The notes: generated from the sequence alone by a model not told the origin. DNA of 64,000 nt from Marchantia polymorpha subsp. ruderalis (GCA_037833965.1 AP031354.1:30482001-30546000), one strand, 5' to 3'; counted from the stretch's first letter, positions 25,141 through 36,822 are shown. Numbers and translations are program-made.

Positions 25141-26984
25141 TCTGACCAAGTAGATTCCTTGTGGTAGTCTCTTTGTCTGAACTGACATTTTCCGCTGCAC
25201 GATTATACGATACTTTTAAGTTAAGTTAGACATGTTCAGCGCTAACAGGATCATTAACAAAATAACTGGGAATATATTTTATCCTTGAATAAGGTTGATT
25301 CAATGGTTATCTTCTGATCAATAATTATTTAAGTATTCTTGGTGATGAATGTCAAGATATCATTTATTGACATATTAAATTTTTTATATCATCGATGGAT
25401 TTTTATCAAGTCATGTACATGAGATTGATTCTCTGCACATATGTAAATACCCATTCAAATTACTTGTTACATAATTATTCTTGATTACATATTTAGTTTC
25501 ACAATTAGTACAAAAGACAATGTAGTCAAATTTTGAAAAAACCAACAACTTGATTCACACATAGTGACATTATCAATGTGATGTGATACTTTTTTGATTC
25601 AGATTTGGAAAGAAGAAATGGAATTGATTATTAGAAATATTGTACAAAGATTTTCCCTTATGCATAATAACAGTATATTAAATAAATCATATTGGATTTT
25701 TTAAAGCAAAATTAAACATAATTTTTTATGTTTATACACAGAATTACTTCCAATAATGTCTTCAATGTTGTTTGAATAACAATGATTGAACTCTTCTAGG
25801 TTGCAATATTTATAGATGAAAATTTTAAAGATAAAATTGTGATTAATAGAATTTAAATTCTTGAATAACAAATAATCTGAAATAATATAATTATAATAGA
25901 TTTATGGATCGTTTCTAAAAGACATATATTATTTCAAAGTTAAAAATATCATTTTTATGAAAATTATAAAAACTCACAACATTTAAAACTGTACATAGTT
26001 TTCATGATATCATTAGCTTCAATATATTTATTGCAATTAATAAAATAAAAATAAACCAATAAATGAAATAGAAAAGGAAAAATATACATTCGATCATCAT
26101 TATTATTCATGCCAAAGAATCAACATCACATTTGTAAAGAGAAATATATAAACAACTCAAGATTGAAGAGCATAAAAATGAATCAAGAAACACTAGACAT
26201 TTGCTTTGTTATATTTTTTTCCTTAATCTTATCTTATAATGATTATTTGATCATCCATGATAGAATAGATTCAGACGAATTAAAAACATTTTAATCATAT
26301 TAATATGTGAAGCAACCAAATTTAAATGCAGAAATATTTTTTAAAACTAAATAAATTACAAGAATGATTTCAATCGAGACTGAAATGCAATGTTTATCCA
26401 AAAGATATAAATTTATTTACCTAAATGGTGTTGGCTACAAACTTGAGATTAAGAGAAGCACATAAATATGAATTTATGAAATATTATCACATAATTGAAC
26501 TTGAAAATCATGACAATCATCACAGAAAGTTGTGAGCAATACTAGCCAGTTTGCAAAATGCACAAATTTTAATTCACTTGAATTTACTGATAAAAATGAA
26601 ATATAAATGTAACACGGTATAAGAATGAATTCTTCCTACTTGTATAACATGTAAACAAAGATATAATTACACTTATGATAATGATGAAATATTAAATACT
26701 AATATTTTGATGAGGAATAAGTCATTCTATTGAAAAGCAAATCTTAGTCGTTTATTTGAACTGGTTTCGAATATATTTAAAAAATAAAATTTTATATCAA
26801 AATATATTCTGATTGGTTTTCCAAATAACTGTTAAAGTAAAGTTTGTGTTGTATCAAATTTATATAATTTTGATAAATAAAATAATTATGATGCTGATAT
26901 TAGAAGATAAATTTCATAGGACGTAATACTTCGAATCATCCTAAACATACCAATATGTTTAATTGAAATATAATTATCATAAGG
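25141..26984. other. AT-rich island, no gene seen
   Basis: About 1.8 kb of strongly AT-rich DNA with sharp edges, unlike both neighbours. Frames are short and of low complexity. No organelle gene or transposase motif was recognised. Confidence 0.75.
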
Positions 26985-27310
26985 TAAATACCGGGTAACC
27001 CTGATCTTTTACCCTTTAGGGCAGAGGTAATAGGGTAATTACCCGGTAACCCTCATGTAAAAGTAAATTTTGAATCTTTTAGAATCCGTATCGGATAACC
27101 CGGTAATTACCTTGAGGTAGGGTAAAGGTAGACTATAGTGACACGAGTAAGGTAAAAGGTAAGGTAAAGGTAGAGACCCATGGCTTACTCGGTTACCTTT
27201 TACCTTACCTTGCCGAGGCCTACTTCCTTCCCCGCAGGGAACTTGTACTTCGTTTTTTTTCCTCTCCCATGCCCCATTTCTCCTCCATTGGCAAAGGGGA
27301 GGAGAAATGG
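26985..27310. repeat. GGTAA/TTACC-rich stretch with two perfect hairpins
   Basis: Many GGTAA, GGGTAATTACCC and CCGGTAACCC motifs on both strands. A 16-bp perfect inverted repeat lies at 27147-27162 and 27193-27208 (GTAAGGTAAAAGGTAA and its complement). A second, 13 bp, lies at 27274-27286 and 27298-27310 (CCATTTCTCCTCC and its complement). It could be a small foldback element. Confidence 0.75.
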
Positions 27311-27900
27311 AGTAGCATGTTTGGGGCTTCCACTCTTCTTACCCAAAAAAAAACTAGCTTCGTTTTTTCCTAAAGCTTTAGTTTCTAAGAAAATTATTTC
27401 TCTTCAATTTTTATATTTAAGTAAATCTATTCATGTATTAACATGATGGAGAATCACAAAAGAACTCATAATGAAAGATTTCATAAAAGCAAAATTATAA
27501 AGTGATAACAAGACGTCTTAATGTGTCTTAATGGATCTTCAGGCGTCTTAAATCGCGTGATGACAAAGGTTCTTTAATGGGTTGCTTTGAAACACGAAGG
27601 GAGCAAGTTTGACCACAATAAAACCATAAAATTTAGAACGGCAGTGTTATCACTTGTAATGCCAAACTTTTGTGCCAGAGGATTGTATCATATCCAGCGA
27701 TAAAGTGAAGGAGTTTTTTTATTTAATTTTTGACTAAAGTTCTTCCCAACATCTTGGTCTTGGAAAATATTGCATTATTATATGGAGTGTACGAAGGTTT
27801 TATTATATGCCGACCTGGTGTGCCACTCAATATGGTGAACGACCTTTCTTACGATGATGAAAGAGAAAAGGTTGCGCCCATAGTGTATTTAAGACAGGAG
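27311..27900. other. No gene recognised
   Basis: AT-leaning sequence with short frames only. The frame at 27730-27921 shows no family motif. Confidence 0.5.
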
Positions 27901-28010
27901 TCGGGAGGCGTCCATCCCTAGTCGGGTTGCGGGGTAGGGGGTTGGGAGGCGGCCCTCCCTAGTCGGGCTGCGGGGGGGGGGGGGGGGTCGGGCTGCGGGC
28001 AGAGCTCGCG
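27901..28010. repeat. G-rich repeats with a 16-G run
   Basis: Three copies of a CTAGTCGGG(C/T)TGCGGGG-like unit surround an uninterrupted run of 16 G (27972-27987). The stretch could form a G-quadruplex and could also be an assembly weak point. Confidence 0.8.
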
Positions 28011-28186
28011 TTTCCTCTTTTCTCACGAGCCCTTAGTGATGAGGCCCGCCCGCTCGCCAGCCAGCAACATTTATGATCGAGGAGACAATCCGCTCGGACT
28101 CTGTAACCATCTTTAGTTAGTTAGAACTAAAGTAGAGGTTACTCTAAATATTGATGTAGATACTTTAGTGTGCACTAGTCATAGCT

Positions 28187-28435
28187 GCCACGTCAGCGAT
28201 CCGCGCACTTGGTAGATACAGAGTGGATGTGTTAGTTGACAGTGCCACGTCAGCAATCCGTGTGCTTGTAGGTAAGGATTGAGTGTGTTAGTTAGTGTGT
28301 TAGTTGGGTGCGCCACGTCAGCGATCCGTGTGCTTGTTAGGCTTATCCGCCACGTCATCCATCCACTAGGAGTGGGATGGATAGTGGGGATTTAATCTTA
28401 TCTCCTTGTACTTGTTGGTGAGAGATATATAAGGG
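28187..28435 (+). promoter_or_regulatory. Promoter-like block: four CCACGTCA motifs and a TATA box
   Basis: GCCACGTCA occurs at 28187, 28244, 28312 and 28349, three of them within a longer shared GCCACGTCAGC(G/A)ATCCG. This is the ACGT/TGACG core bound by plant bZIP factors. A TATATAAGG box follows at 28426. The downstream transcript candidate has no recognised protein. The arrangement would also fit the LTR of an old element. Confidence 0.5.
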
Positions 28436-29167
28436 AGAGGAGAACCATTGTTGGTATCTCTCATCTTCCGAGTTTACGTTTCTATCTTCGAGTGAGCTTA
28501 TCTCTAAACCCTAGTGTTACAAGCTCGCCCCAAGAAGGTAGTTCATGGGTGTATTGACCCATCGTCCCCCTTCCACGAAAGCTCAAAAGCTTTTCCAGTT
28601 TCGTTCCGTTGCTCAAGACCAAGGAGATAAAGTTCTTTGTCGCTTCACGGGGAAACACAACAAAGCTTGGATTTCCTGGGGGATTGAACGAGGGAGCATG
28701 GATTTTTGATTGTGACGGTGGTGGTGGCTCAATCATGGAGCTGGGGAAGCAGCGAGCGGTGTTGTTTCTCTTCATCTATCTCGGCTTCGTGTCGAGCATC
28801 TAATCTTATTGTTGCATTTGTCATCTGCAATCAAGATTTCCACAAGATTTTTTCATTGATTCAACCTCTTCAATATCGATCTCCACCTTCTTCATACCTT
28901 GACATTGACTGCTCTTACATTGTTTGGCCTGCTCTCCCTTCACTCACTCATGAATACAATCTACAAACTATGACTTTCTCTAACAAGGATCAAGAAGCTC
29001 ATCCAAATGATCAAACACAAAATTTGCAAACTCTAGAATTCTCAATATTTTTCAGTTGAGAAGATAATTCTTGCAACCGAGTCGCATGGTCCTCATAATC
29101 ACTGAAGTATCCTTCAACTCACCTATATTTTCTCTCGTCATTAGTGAATATATCTTCTAGTCAATAT
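28436..29167 (+). other. Possible transcribed region downstream of the TATA box, gene unidentified
   Basis: An ATG near 28545 opens about 54 codons (MGVLTHRPPSTKAQKLFQFR at its start). Further open pieces at 28706-29059 are Ser/Leu-rich. None was recognised. The stretch is interrupted by the Gypsy element at 29173. Confidence 0.3.
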
Positions 29168-29172
29168 AGCAC
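29168..29172. repeat. Target site duplication (left) of the Gypsy element
   Basis: AGCAC immediately before the TGTAATAACC end of the LTR, repeated as AGCAC right after the far LTR at 44714-44718. Confidence 0.92.
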
Positions 29173-32100
29173 TGTAATAACCCACCAAAGGCTAAAACTG
29201 CAGTATGGTGGTAAAAAGATCGAACCCACAGGGACAGAGGCAACACACAGAGTAAAAGTGTCACATTTAACAGACTTTTGGTAGAGTTTGAATTCTAGGC
29301 GACTGTCACTCCCAGAAATACTGCAGTGCTCGACTCGGAGGCTCGACTCGGAGGAGGAACTCAACTCGGAGGATGCTCGGAGGATGCACGGTACAGCTTG
29401 GTCACTCAACACACACACACACACACCTGAAACTGGCAAAAAGCACAACTCGGAGGTCGGTCAGGACCTCCGCTTCGGATTTCAGGAGGAAAGTGTCTCG
29501 CAAGTTCACTCAGAGGTTCTGCAGGAAGTGCCTCCCACTCCGGCTTTTACTGCCCTTCCGCCAGGAACTAGCGGGGGTACCCGGACTGGACTTCTCACTT
29601 CGGAACGAAGCCTCTACGTACGCCGTGGACGTCACCCTCGACTATCACACAAAACGCAGGGAGTGCAGACCCAACTGAGAACTTACTGAAAACACGATCC
29701 AGTAACACACACACAACCTGAATTACAAACCAAGGTTTACACGAAGTAATGAAACTTCACATTGGCATTCAGGGGAAACTTCCCGTAGGAGTACAATCAG
29801 GATATGTCACTCGAAGGAGTAAGGGGGAACTGTTCAAGTATCTAACTCGCAGCCGGCTCTGAGTATCAGAAATCACCCGCAGGTGCAGATCCGCACTACT
29901 CAAGTCTCTAACCGGGTACTAGCTCTGAACATTCAGCCGAAGGCCTTCAACTACAACATACGGTAACTTCGCTATGCTGCAGCTTCTCTACGTGGTGCCA
30001 GGACCAAAATGCACAAACACGCCAAGAAAGTGAGTTCCTGATCTGCACTTCCGAAACTGGAAGAGTCCCAAGGCAAAACGCCTTGATCTACTTTATACTC
30101 TCAAAAGATCCTAACTAGCACTACGCTATCCTATCTACCACTCGCAGCATCTGCGCGAAACCAAACTACTCTACTGCACTCAGCAGATCCGGTGCTGCGC
30201 CTCCTGCGCGCCGGACTGCTCCGCTTACTATCTCTACCTTGCCAGTCTTCCGACCGGCTGCGTAACCCCAGGCGTCGGAGCGCTGCAGTGACTTCCGACT
30301 GCAAGTGCGCCATAGTGTCGCGCGCACCCGACAAGAAAGTTTCTAATTTTCTCGCCACTCGCCGCCGACTCCGACTGTCACCTTCCGTCAATGCCGCCGC
30401 CCGAAGCTCGAACTCCCTGAGTGTGACCCTCTCTTGAGCTGCCACCTCCCAATGGGTGTATCCGTTTAGACAACGAGTCACCCGTGCCGCCAACTCTCCT
30501 CGTGCCCTGCAGCTGCTCTCCACCTCTGCCAGCTGCATTTCTAAATCCGCACGTTGGGCCCTCAAATCCGAGCACTCGGTTTGCAAGTTGCACAACAACT
30601 CCTCATCCTCCTTGCGGGCTCTTTGACTTTCCTCTAAGGCGCGCGTCTGGCGCGTAAGCTCGGCTGCTAGGACTTCGTTCTGTCTCCGCTCCTCCTGCAG
30701 TTCCGACTCGATCTTTGCCCGTATTAGTTCGGCCTCCGCCTGACTCTTCGTCGCCGCATCCTCCTTCTGCTGCTGCAAGGCTTGGTACAGCTTCTGGGTG
30801 ACCGCCAGGTGTTGTCTGAGGGCGGTGTTCCTATCCACATATACTCCGCATCTAGAGGCCCACCTTGCCACCTTGCTCCTCGTCCTTCGCCTGATTGTCT
30901 CCACATAAGACTGCGGTTTTAAGGCACTTGCGTATTTGGATGTCTTGCGATCCAGATATCGCAGGAGTGGAACTATCTGTTCGCACAGCACCCCTGTTGG
31001 CGTTTTCTGCACCGAATCCTCTTCTTGCTCTTCCGAGCTCGTCTCATCCTCAGTCGCGAGGATCTCAGTCGCCACCGAATCCCTTGGCGACTCCCTGGAA
31101 CTGTGGCGCGCAGCAGCTTCTGCTGCGACTGCTGCTCCACTGCCTGCTAAAATATCCAAGGCAGTGGGAGATCCCACTGCTTGAGCCCCTGTTCCGGCTC
31201 GATCTTCGGTTTGTGAAGGGGTCGACGCCGCAGTGACTTTTGTCACTCTTGCACCGCCCGCTTCTGCTGCCTGTCCTTCCGGCGCAATCTGCGCGGAAGG
31301 TGTCCTTGCTGAAGGTGCGTCCGCCGAAGGCGTCCGCACACTGGTCGTTGGCCCCATCCGTCTCGCAGTCGGCGAATCCGGCTGACTCTCTGTTGTCCGA
31401 CTCGCAGTCGGCCGACCAGCAGTTGTCCGACTGGGAGTCGGATACACCCTGCGCGTCTTGACTCCACTTGGCCTGCTTGTTGGGGGCGTTCTTCCAGAAG
31501 TGCCTTCCGCCGAAGACGACCCTCTAAGGATTGTTGGCTCGTCAGCCAAACTCTCTTCCGCTTCCGGCCTGCTGTCCGGTTCAACGCGCCGTTCAGTTGG
31601 CCTTCCTTCCGCTTGTCGACCTTCAGTCATCCGACTCGCAGTCGGCCGGTCGTCAGTCCGTCCATCTCCTCCCGAAGGCCGTGGTGCCTTCTGTGCAGAG
31701 GTTTCTGCCGTCTTCCCTAGGACCTGAGCAATTATCTCTTCCTGTGTGAGATTCCGCCGGGTCGGAGTTCGCCTGGTCTCCTCAGTAACAGTTGGCATTC
31801 TGCGTGCCCTCTGTTTTGGTCGACTATGAGGCTCGGGGGTGGGCCGACCACGAGTCGGCGCAGCTGGCACTTCCGGCTGCCTGTCCTCAGGTCTCTCATC
31901 CCACTTCCGCTTGCGCGGAATGCGCTCACTTCGACGTTCTTCTGCTGCTCTGGCTGGAGCCGGAGCCGGAGGCGTACTGGCAGGTTCCTCGTCCGGATCC
32001 GTGTCTACTTCGGCCTCCCTCGAATATCTACCTGGATAAGACCGGCTCAGCTGCGGAAACCGAGTTTTCTCAGCATTCGTCAAACATCCCATCGCCCGGT

Positions 32101-34043
32101 AAAACACGATTAAGTAAGGCGATAGATGATTGAGCGTTCCTCCCCTCTCTTCTTGCGCATGTTGGCGCGTCACCTTCCACAGGAGCCGTGCCCAATGCAC
32201 CGGAGCTCCTGACAACACTAGCTCCACGAACTCTACCTGCCACCCATGCATGTAAGCGGTCTTGGTCGGCTGCAATATCTGCAGCAATGCTGTCGCGACA
32301 TTTCTCCGCAATCGATCCTTGTAATCCCGAGTCCGGAAACCGTTCTTGGGATGTCTAGCCACCTTGAAGAGCTCATTGTAAGAGACTTCTTCCTCCTGGG
32401 ACACTTTCACGCTGTCGGCCTCGAAGAGGAGATCCCCTTCCTCGCCGGCACACCTGCCCAACACCTGCGCCCAATTGTAAATTTCCCATCTCTCTGGGTG
32501 TGGGCGAAATCCGCGAGAAGGCTTGTGTCTCTCTTGCAGATACTCGCGCACCATCTCCGGACACGTCCAATTCCACCCCCAGAGGAGAAAATCGAGCTTC
32601 AGCCTCGTCAGCACATCTTGAAATGCGCGTAGACCGATCTGCGGCACCCTGAGTGGAGACACTCGCAGTTGGGGAACCTTCGACATTGCGTTGCCTGCAC
32701 ACACACAAACGTTCTCCCTTTCGCTCACTCTCTCACAATCGCCACTGCGCGTCGGCCACCCAAGCACTGACTGCTCACTCTCTCTGCGCTCGTTCAAGAT
32801 CGCTACTCCCAATTCTTCCAAGGTCCGCCAAGATCCTTGTGCAACTCGTCTCCGCACTCTCTACTCTCACTGCAGGTCGCTCCGCCCTTGCGCGTAATCT
32901 TGGAACTGGAAATTGCAAAGTCAAGAATGAGAGAATGAGACTGGAGCGCAGTCTTTTCTTCTCCGATTTCAAGAACGTCCAACGTTCTTACTGGTTGCAA
33001 CGTACGCAGCCGGCTATACGGCTTAACGGTTCGCCCTTTGCATGCGCGAATTCACGTCTCCGCCTTGCGCGCATTCGCATGCTTAAACGTTGAATTCTCC
33101 CGCCGCCGCCACCTTCCGGACTCGAGTCCGCTGCAGGGTATACGTCGGCCCTGTTGTCTTTTCCTAACCCGCCCTTCTCCGGAGGCGTGTCGCCGCTGGT
33201 GCGTTCATTATCCGTCGGCGCCTTGCTGGAGGCGCACATCCAGCCGGAGCGAATTACGCCGGCGCGCAGTCGTACCGCCTATTTTGTCCTTTATGCCTCG
33301 TCCGTTGCTGCCAGCGCATATCCGTCAGCGCAACTCATGCCAGCGCATCCGGCCGTCAGCGCCACGTCGGAGGCGTACATCCGACCGGCGCTTTCCTTCC
33401 ATGAACAGCCGCCAAGGGCGCTTCCGACTCTGAGTTGGTTTCCTCCTGTGAGCGCGTGATTCCGCCGAAGGCGCATCGCCGAGGGCGTACGGGAATCCTT
33501 TCCGGCTGTGAACCCTAGCGCGAACGGCGCATGTCCGGCTACGAGTTTTCCGACGCTCATAACTTCTCCATTCCTGATCCATCTCCGGCGCTCTTGGACT
33601 CGTTAGAACGAGCGTCCCGAGCTCTTTCTAATGCAACTTCAACCAACTGGATCTACCGTGTATCCCGAGTGTTATGAAGGTTTTCCCTTTCAGCGCTAGC
33701 GGCGCTTCGCCGAAGGCGCACTCATGGTCGGATGCCTTTAGAGGTCCGGGCCCTTCTCCTGACGTCTTTAGCAAAACCTCCTCCTGAGGTGTCTGCGCCG
33801 GAAGCGTAGCTTCCTTATACGCTAGAGGCGCGTGAGTAGAGACACCTCAAAAATGAGTCTTTGCCAAAGGCGCCGAAGACGTTGGCGTTGGTACATCCGA
33901 CTACGTGATTCTTGGTGCCCTCGTGACGATCTCATCAATCCACTCTATTTAGCGTACCCTTCTCTAGCTACAAACACTGCTTTGGTACTAGTTTTCTAAA
34001 ATTGTTTAAATTCTGCAAAAAAAACAAAAAGTGTGTTACCACA
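29173..34043 (-). repeat. 3' LTR of the Gypsy element
   Basis: 4871 bp, repeated 10670 bp to the right at 39843-44713. Unusually long for an LTR, and more than half is a single ORF. It contains a short (AC)n tract near 29410-29426. Confidence 0.95.
30131..32857 (-). CDS. LTR-encoded ORF, copy in the 3' LTR
   Basis: An uninterrupted frame of 908 codons, in the sense direction of the element. The better start is the Met at codon 58 (MSKVPQLRVSP, 32686), giving 851 residues, because the preceding part reads like a leader. Residues about 60-330 look globular (YMHGWQVEFVELVLSGAPVH). About 330-620 is a disordered, Arg/Thr/Pro/Ser-rich region with repeated RPTASR-like motifs. About 650-880 is predominantly coiled coil (LEMQLAEVESSCRARGE). 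There is no zinc knuckle, protease, RT or envelope signature and no signal peptide. Function unknown. Confidence 0.7.
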   Translation of the reverse strand: MRRRVAQGSWRTLEELGVAILNERRESEQSVLGWPTRSGDCERVSERENVCVCAGNAMSKVPQLRVSPLRVPQIGLRAFQDVLTRLKLDFLLWGWNWTCPEMVREYLQERHKPSRGFRPHPERWEIYNWAQVLGRCAGEEGDLLFEADSVKVSQEEEVSYNELFKVARHPKNGFRTRDYKDRLRRNVATALLQILQPTKTAYMHGWQVEFVELVLSGAPVHWARLLWKVTRQHAQEERGGTLNHLSPYLIVFYRAMGCLTNAEKTRFPQLSRSYPGRYSREAEVDTDPDEEPASTPPAPAPARAAEERRSERIPRKRKWDERPEDRQPEVPAAPTRGRPTPEPHSRPKQRARRMPTVTEETRRTPTRRNLTQEEIIAQVLGKTAETSAQKAPRPSGGDGRTDDRPTASRMTEGRQAEGRPTERRVEPDSRPEAEESLADEPTILRGSSSAEGTSGRTPPTSRPSGVKTRRVYPTPSRTTAGRPTASRTTESQPDSPTARRMGPTTSVRTPSADAPSARTPSAQIAPEGQAAEAGGARVTKVTAASTPSQTEDRAGTGAQAVGSPTALDILAGSGAAVAAEAAARHSSRESPRDSVATEILATEDETSSEEQEEDSVQKTPTGVLCEQIVPLLRYLDRKTSKYASALKPQSYVETIRRRTRSKVARWASRCGVYVDRNTALRQHLAVTQKLYQALQQQKEDAATKSQAEAELIRAKIESELQEERRQNEVLAAELTRQTRALEESQRARKEDEELLCNLQTECSDLRAQRADLEMQLAEVESSCRARGELAARVTRCLNGYTHWEVAAQERVTLREFELRAAALTEGDSRSRRRVARKLETFLSGARDTMAHLQSEVTAALRRLGLRSRSEDWQGRDSKRSSPARRRRSTGSAECSRVVWFRADAASGR

Positions 34044-34056
34044 TGCCCCCCTCCTC
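34044..34056 (-). other. Polypurine tract
   Basis: Read on the minus strand, GAGGAGGGGGGCA directly abuts the 3' LTR. This is the expected position for second-strand priming. Confidence 0.85.
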
Positions 34057-34080
34057 AATTGTGAGCGCCCACGCGAACAT

Positions 34081-36822
34081 TTACACGTGGTATTTCTTCA
34101 GACGCCATCCGTTCACGCGGGTGCCTAACCATTCTCCCGTCAGTTCTGCGAGTTGGATGGATCCGTTTGGAAAAACTTCTATCACCTTGTAAGGTCCCAT
34201 CCACCTCAAGTGGAGCTTGCCTGGAAATCTAGCATGTCTGCTATCGTATAGCAGAGCCAAGTCGCCCTTCTCCAGCAGTACTGGTTTGAGCCTTCGGTCG
34301 TACTTCTCCTTCCGCCTGAGTTGTAATTGCTTTGTCCGATCTTCGGCCTCTTGACGTCTTTCCTCCAGTGCCATTACCTCTTGCAGTCGATATGCCTGAC
34401 TTTCTTCCGCGTCCAGCCTTCTCTGATCTAAGGTCCTCTTGGTAGGTATCTCGAATTCGATGGGTAAAATCGGATGCTGCCCATAAACTAGGAAGTAAGG
34501 TGTTTGCCTGGTGGTGACTTTTTCTGCCGTTCTATATGCCCATAAGGCGGCCGGTAGCTTGGTGTCCCAGTCATGAGCATGGTTTACAGTCACCTTGAGG
34601 AGTATCTTACAGAGTAATCCATTGGACTTCTCTGTCAGACCATTTGCCTTGGGGTTGTATGGAGTAGTCTTCCGATGCTTAATCTGGAAGTGCCGCGTCA
34701 AACTTTCTATCACCTGATTCAGAAAGTGCGTCCCTCTGTCGCTGACTATTTCTAGGGGGCACCCGTAGCGGGTGATGATTGATTCGAATAGGAACCGTGC
34801 TACTGCGGCTGCGTCATCGTGCCTTGTGGCTTCTGCCTCCACCATCTTGGTCGCATAGTCTGTTGCTACCAATATGTAGCGCCTGCGCGTGCCTTTAGTG
34901 ACAGGTTGTATTGGTCCCACGAAGTCGATCCCCCACTTTTCAAATGGTGCCAATGGCATGATTGGTGTAAGAGGCCATCTCGTGGTCGGAGTCGGCCTTC
35001 CCGTCCTCTGGCAGCTGTCGCATTTGCGAACGTAGTCGTGTACATCTTTGAACATCGTCGGCCACCAGTATCCTGCATTCACAATTTTGGTCACTGTGTT
35101 TCTGGTGGCGTAGTGACCACCAGCGTCTTCTGTGTGCATGGCTTTGACAACTCGCGGTACTTCAGACTCCTCTAGACATCTGCACAACCTCTCGTCTGCC
35201 ATTTTCTTGAACAAGACCCCCTGTTGAAGCTGGTAAGGTCCCGCTTTATGAACGAAGACTGTGCGCTGCTCCGCATCCAATCCTTCCGGACATTGGAGTG
35301 TGAGCAGAAACCTGTATAAGTCCGCGTACCTGGACTCATGGCTGGCGGACAACTGAAAAAGTTGTTCGTCGGGAAAATCATCCACTACTTCCTCCTCTAT
35401 GGGTTCGGTCCATAGTCGGGAGAGGTAGTCCGCGTTCTCATGGTGAACGCCTTTCCGTGTCTGTACAGTGTAGGTGAATTCCTGCAGCAGTAGTACCCAC
35501 CTGGCAATTCGTCCGGACAGATCCGCCTTCTTCACCAGGTGCTGTAAGGCGTAATGATCTACATGAAACACGAACTCATAGCAGATCAAATAATGTCGGA
35601 ACTTCTTACAGGAGTACACCATTCCCAACGCCTCCCTCTCAGTTGTCGTGTATTTCTTCTCTGCTGCTGACAACTGACGACTCGCGAAGTAAATCGGGTA
35701 GTCTTTCTTGTTGTCGTCCTTCTGACTGAGAACCACTCCGATTGCAAACGCCGACGTGTCTACATAGACATGGAAAGGTCTGTTCCAATCCGGACTTCTC
35801 AGAACCGGAGCAGTCGTCAGTTTGGCTTTGAGCGTTTCAAAGGCCAGCTGTTGCTCCTTGCCCCACACATAGGGTTCATCCTTCTTAAGCAGCTTCGTCA
35901 GATCGGCTGCCAAGATGGCATACATATTTATGAACCTTCTGTAATAACCTACATGGCCAAGGAAGGCCCTCAACTCACGCAGATTCGTTGGCGGCTGCAG
36001 TTCGAGAATAATCTTCACCTTCTCTACATCCACTGCAATGCCATCGGACGAAACTCGGTGCCCTAGCAGGATTCCGCTTGTCATGAAGAAGAAACATTTC
36101 TCAGGGTGTAAGGACAAGCTGCTCTCCCTACATCTGTCGAACGTTTGCCGAAGATGGTTAAGGTGCTCCGACCTCTTACCGAAGACACAAAAGTCGTCGA
36201 TGAAAATTTCTAGGAACTTCCTCAGGTGCTCTTGGAAAATGTTTGTCATCATCCGCTGGAACGTCGCTGGCGCGTTGCACAGACCGAACGGCATCTTGTG
36301 ATAAGCATAGGTTCCCCAGTCGGTCGTGAAGGTTGTTTTGTCCTTGTCCTGTTCCCTGATGGACACCTGGTTGTAGCCGGAAAATCCGTCTAGGAAACTG
36401 TAACATTCATGCCCTGCTACATGGTCCAGAATAGAGTCCGTGAAAGGAAGAGGGTGATGGTCCTTCCGCGTTGCTGCGTTCAGCTTCCTGAAGTCCTGAC
36501 ACACCCGGATCTTACCCGTCAGTTTCTTGGGCACGATCACGATAGGCGACACCCACTCGCTACTGAGTACCGGGTAGATGATTCCTGCGCTCAGGTACTT
36601 ATCGATTTCGTCCTTCACCAATAAGGAATATTTTGGGTTGAGCCTGTATTGGCGTTGGCGAACCGGAACTGCCTCGTCCAACAAGTCGATCCTGTGCTCT
36701 CCATACCTTGCAGGTATGCCTTTCATGTCTTCAATCTTCCATGCGAAGACATCCTCATACTGGCGAAGAAACGCCTGTACCCTGTTCAACTCTTCTCCTT
36801 GTACCTGGCTTGACACCTTCAA
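34081..36822 (-). CDS. Gypsy pol: reverse transcriptase-RNase H-integrase
   Basis: A 913-codon frame from its first ATG. The RT covers about residues 60-290 (MPFGLCNAPATFQRMM, catalytic FIDD at 207-210). RNase H covers about 345-470 (HVYVDTSAFAIGVVLS). The integrase zinc-binding region is at about 562-604 (HTEDAGGH then CDSCQRTG). The integrase core carries D633, D695 and E731. The GPY-like tail is MGPYKVIEVFPNGSIQL. Product: replication and integration of the element. Confidence 0.95.
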   Translation of the reverse strand: MKVSSQVQGEELNRVQAFLRQYEDVFAWKIEDMKGIPARYGEHRIDLLDEAVPVRQRQYRLNPKYSLLVKDEIDKYLSAGIIYPVLSSEWVSPIVIVPKKLTGKIRVCQDFRKLNAATRKDHHPLPFTDSILDHVAGHECYSFLDGFSGYNQVSIREQDKDKTTFTTDWGTYAYHKMPFGLCNAPATFQRMMTNIFQEHLRKFLEIFIDDFCVFGKRSEHLNHLRQTFDRCRESSLSLHPEKCFFFMTSGILLGHRVSSDGIAVDVEKVKIILELQPPTNLRELRAFLGHVGYYRRFINMYAILAADLTKLLKKDEPYVWGKEQQLAFETLKAKLTTAPVLRSPDWNRPFHVYVDTSAFAIGVVLSQKDDNKKDYPIYFASRQLSAAEKKYTTTEREALGMVYSCKKFRHYLICYEFVFHVDHYALQHLVKKADLSGRIARWVLLLQEFTYTVQTRKGVHHENADYLSRLWTEPIEEEVVDDFPDEQLFQLSASHESRYADLYRFLLTLQCPEGLDAEQRTVFVHKAGPYQLQQGVLFKKMADERLCRCLEESEVPRVVKAMHTEDAGGHYATRNTVTKIVNAGYWWPTMFKDVHDYVRKCDSCQRTGRPTPTTRWPLTPIMPLAPFEKWGIDFVGPIQPVTKGTRRRYILVATDYATKMVEAEATRHDDAAAVARFLFESIITRYGCPLEIVSDRGTHFLNQVIESLTRHFQIKHRKTTPYNPKANGLTEKSNGLLCKILLKVTVNHAHDWDTKLPAALWAYRTAEKVTTRQTPYFLVYGQHPILPIEFEIPTKRTLDQRRLDAEESQAYRLQEVMALEERRQEAEDRTKQLQLRRKEKYDRRLKPVLLEKGDLALLYDSRHARFPGKLHLRWMGPYKVIEVFPNGSIQLAELTGEWLGTRVNGWRLKKYHV

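Noticed and set aside
30895-32632. Plus-strand frames inside the LTRs
   Set aside because: They are shadows of the long minus-strand LTR ORF in GC-rich sequence. They show no motifs and differ in no way from chance.
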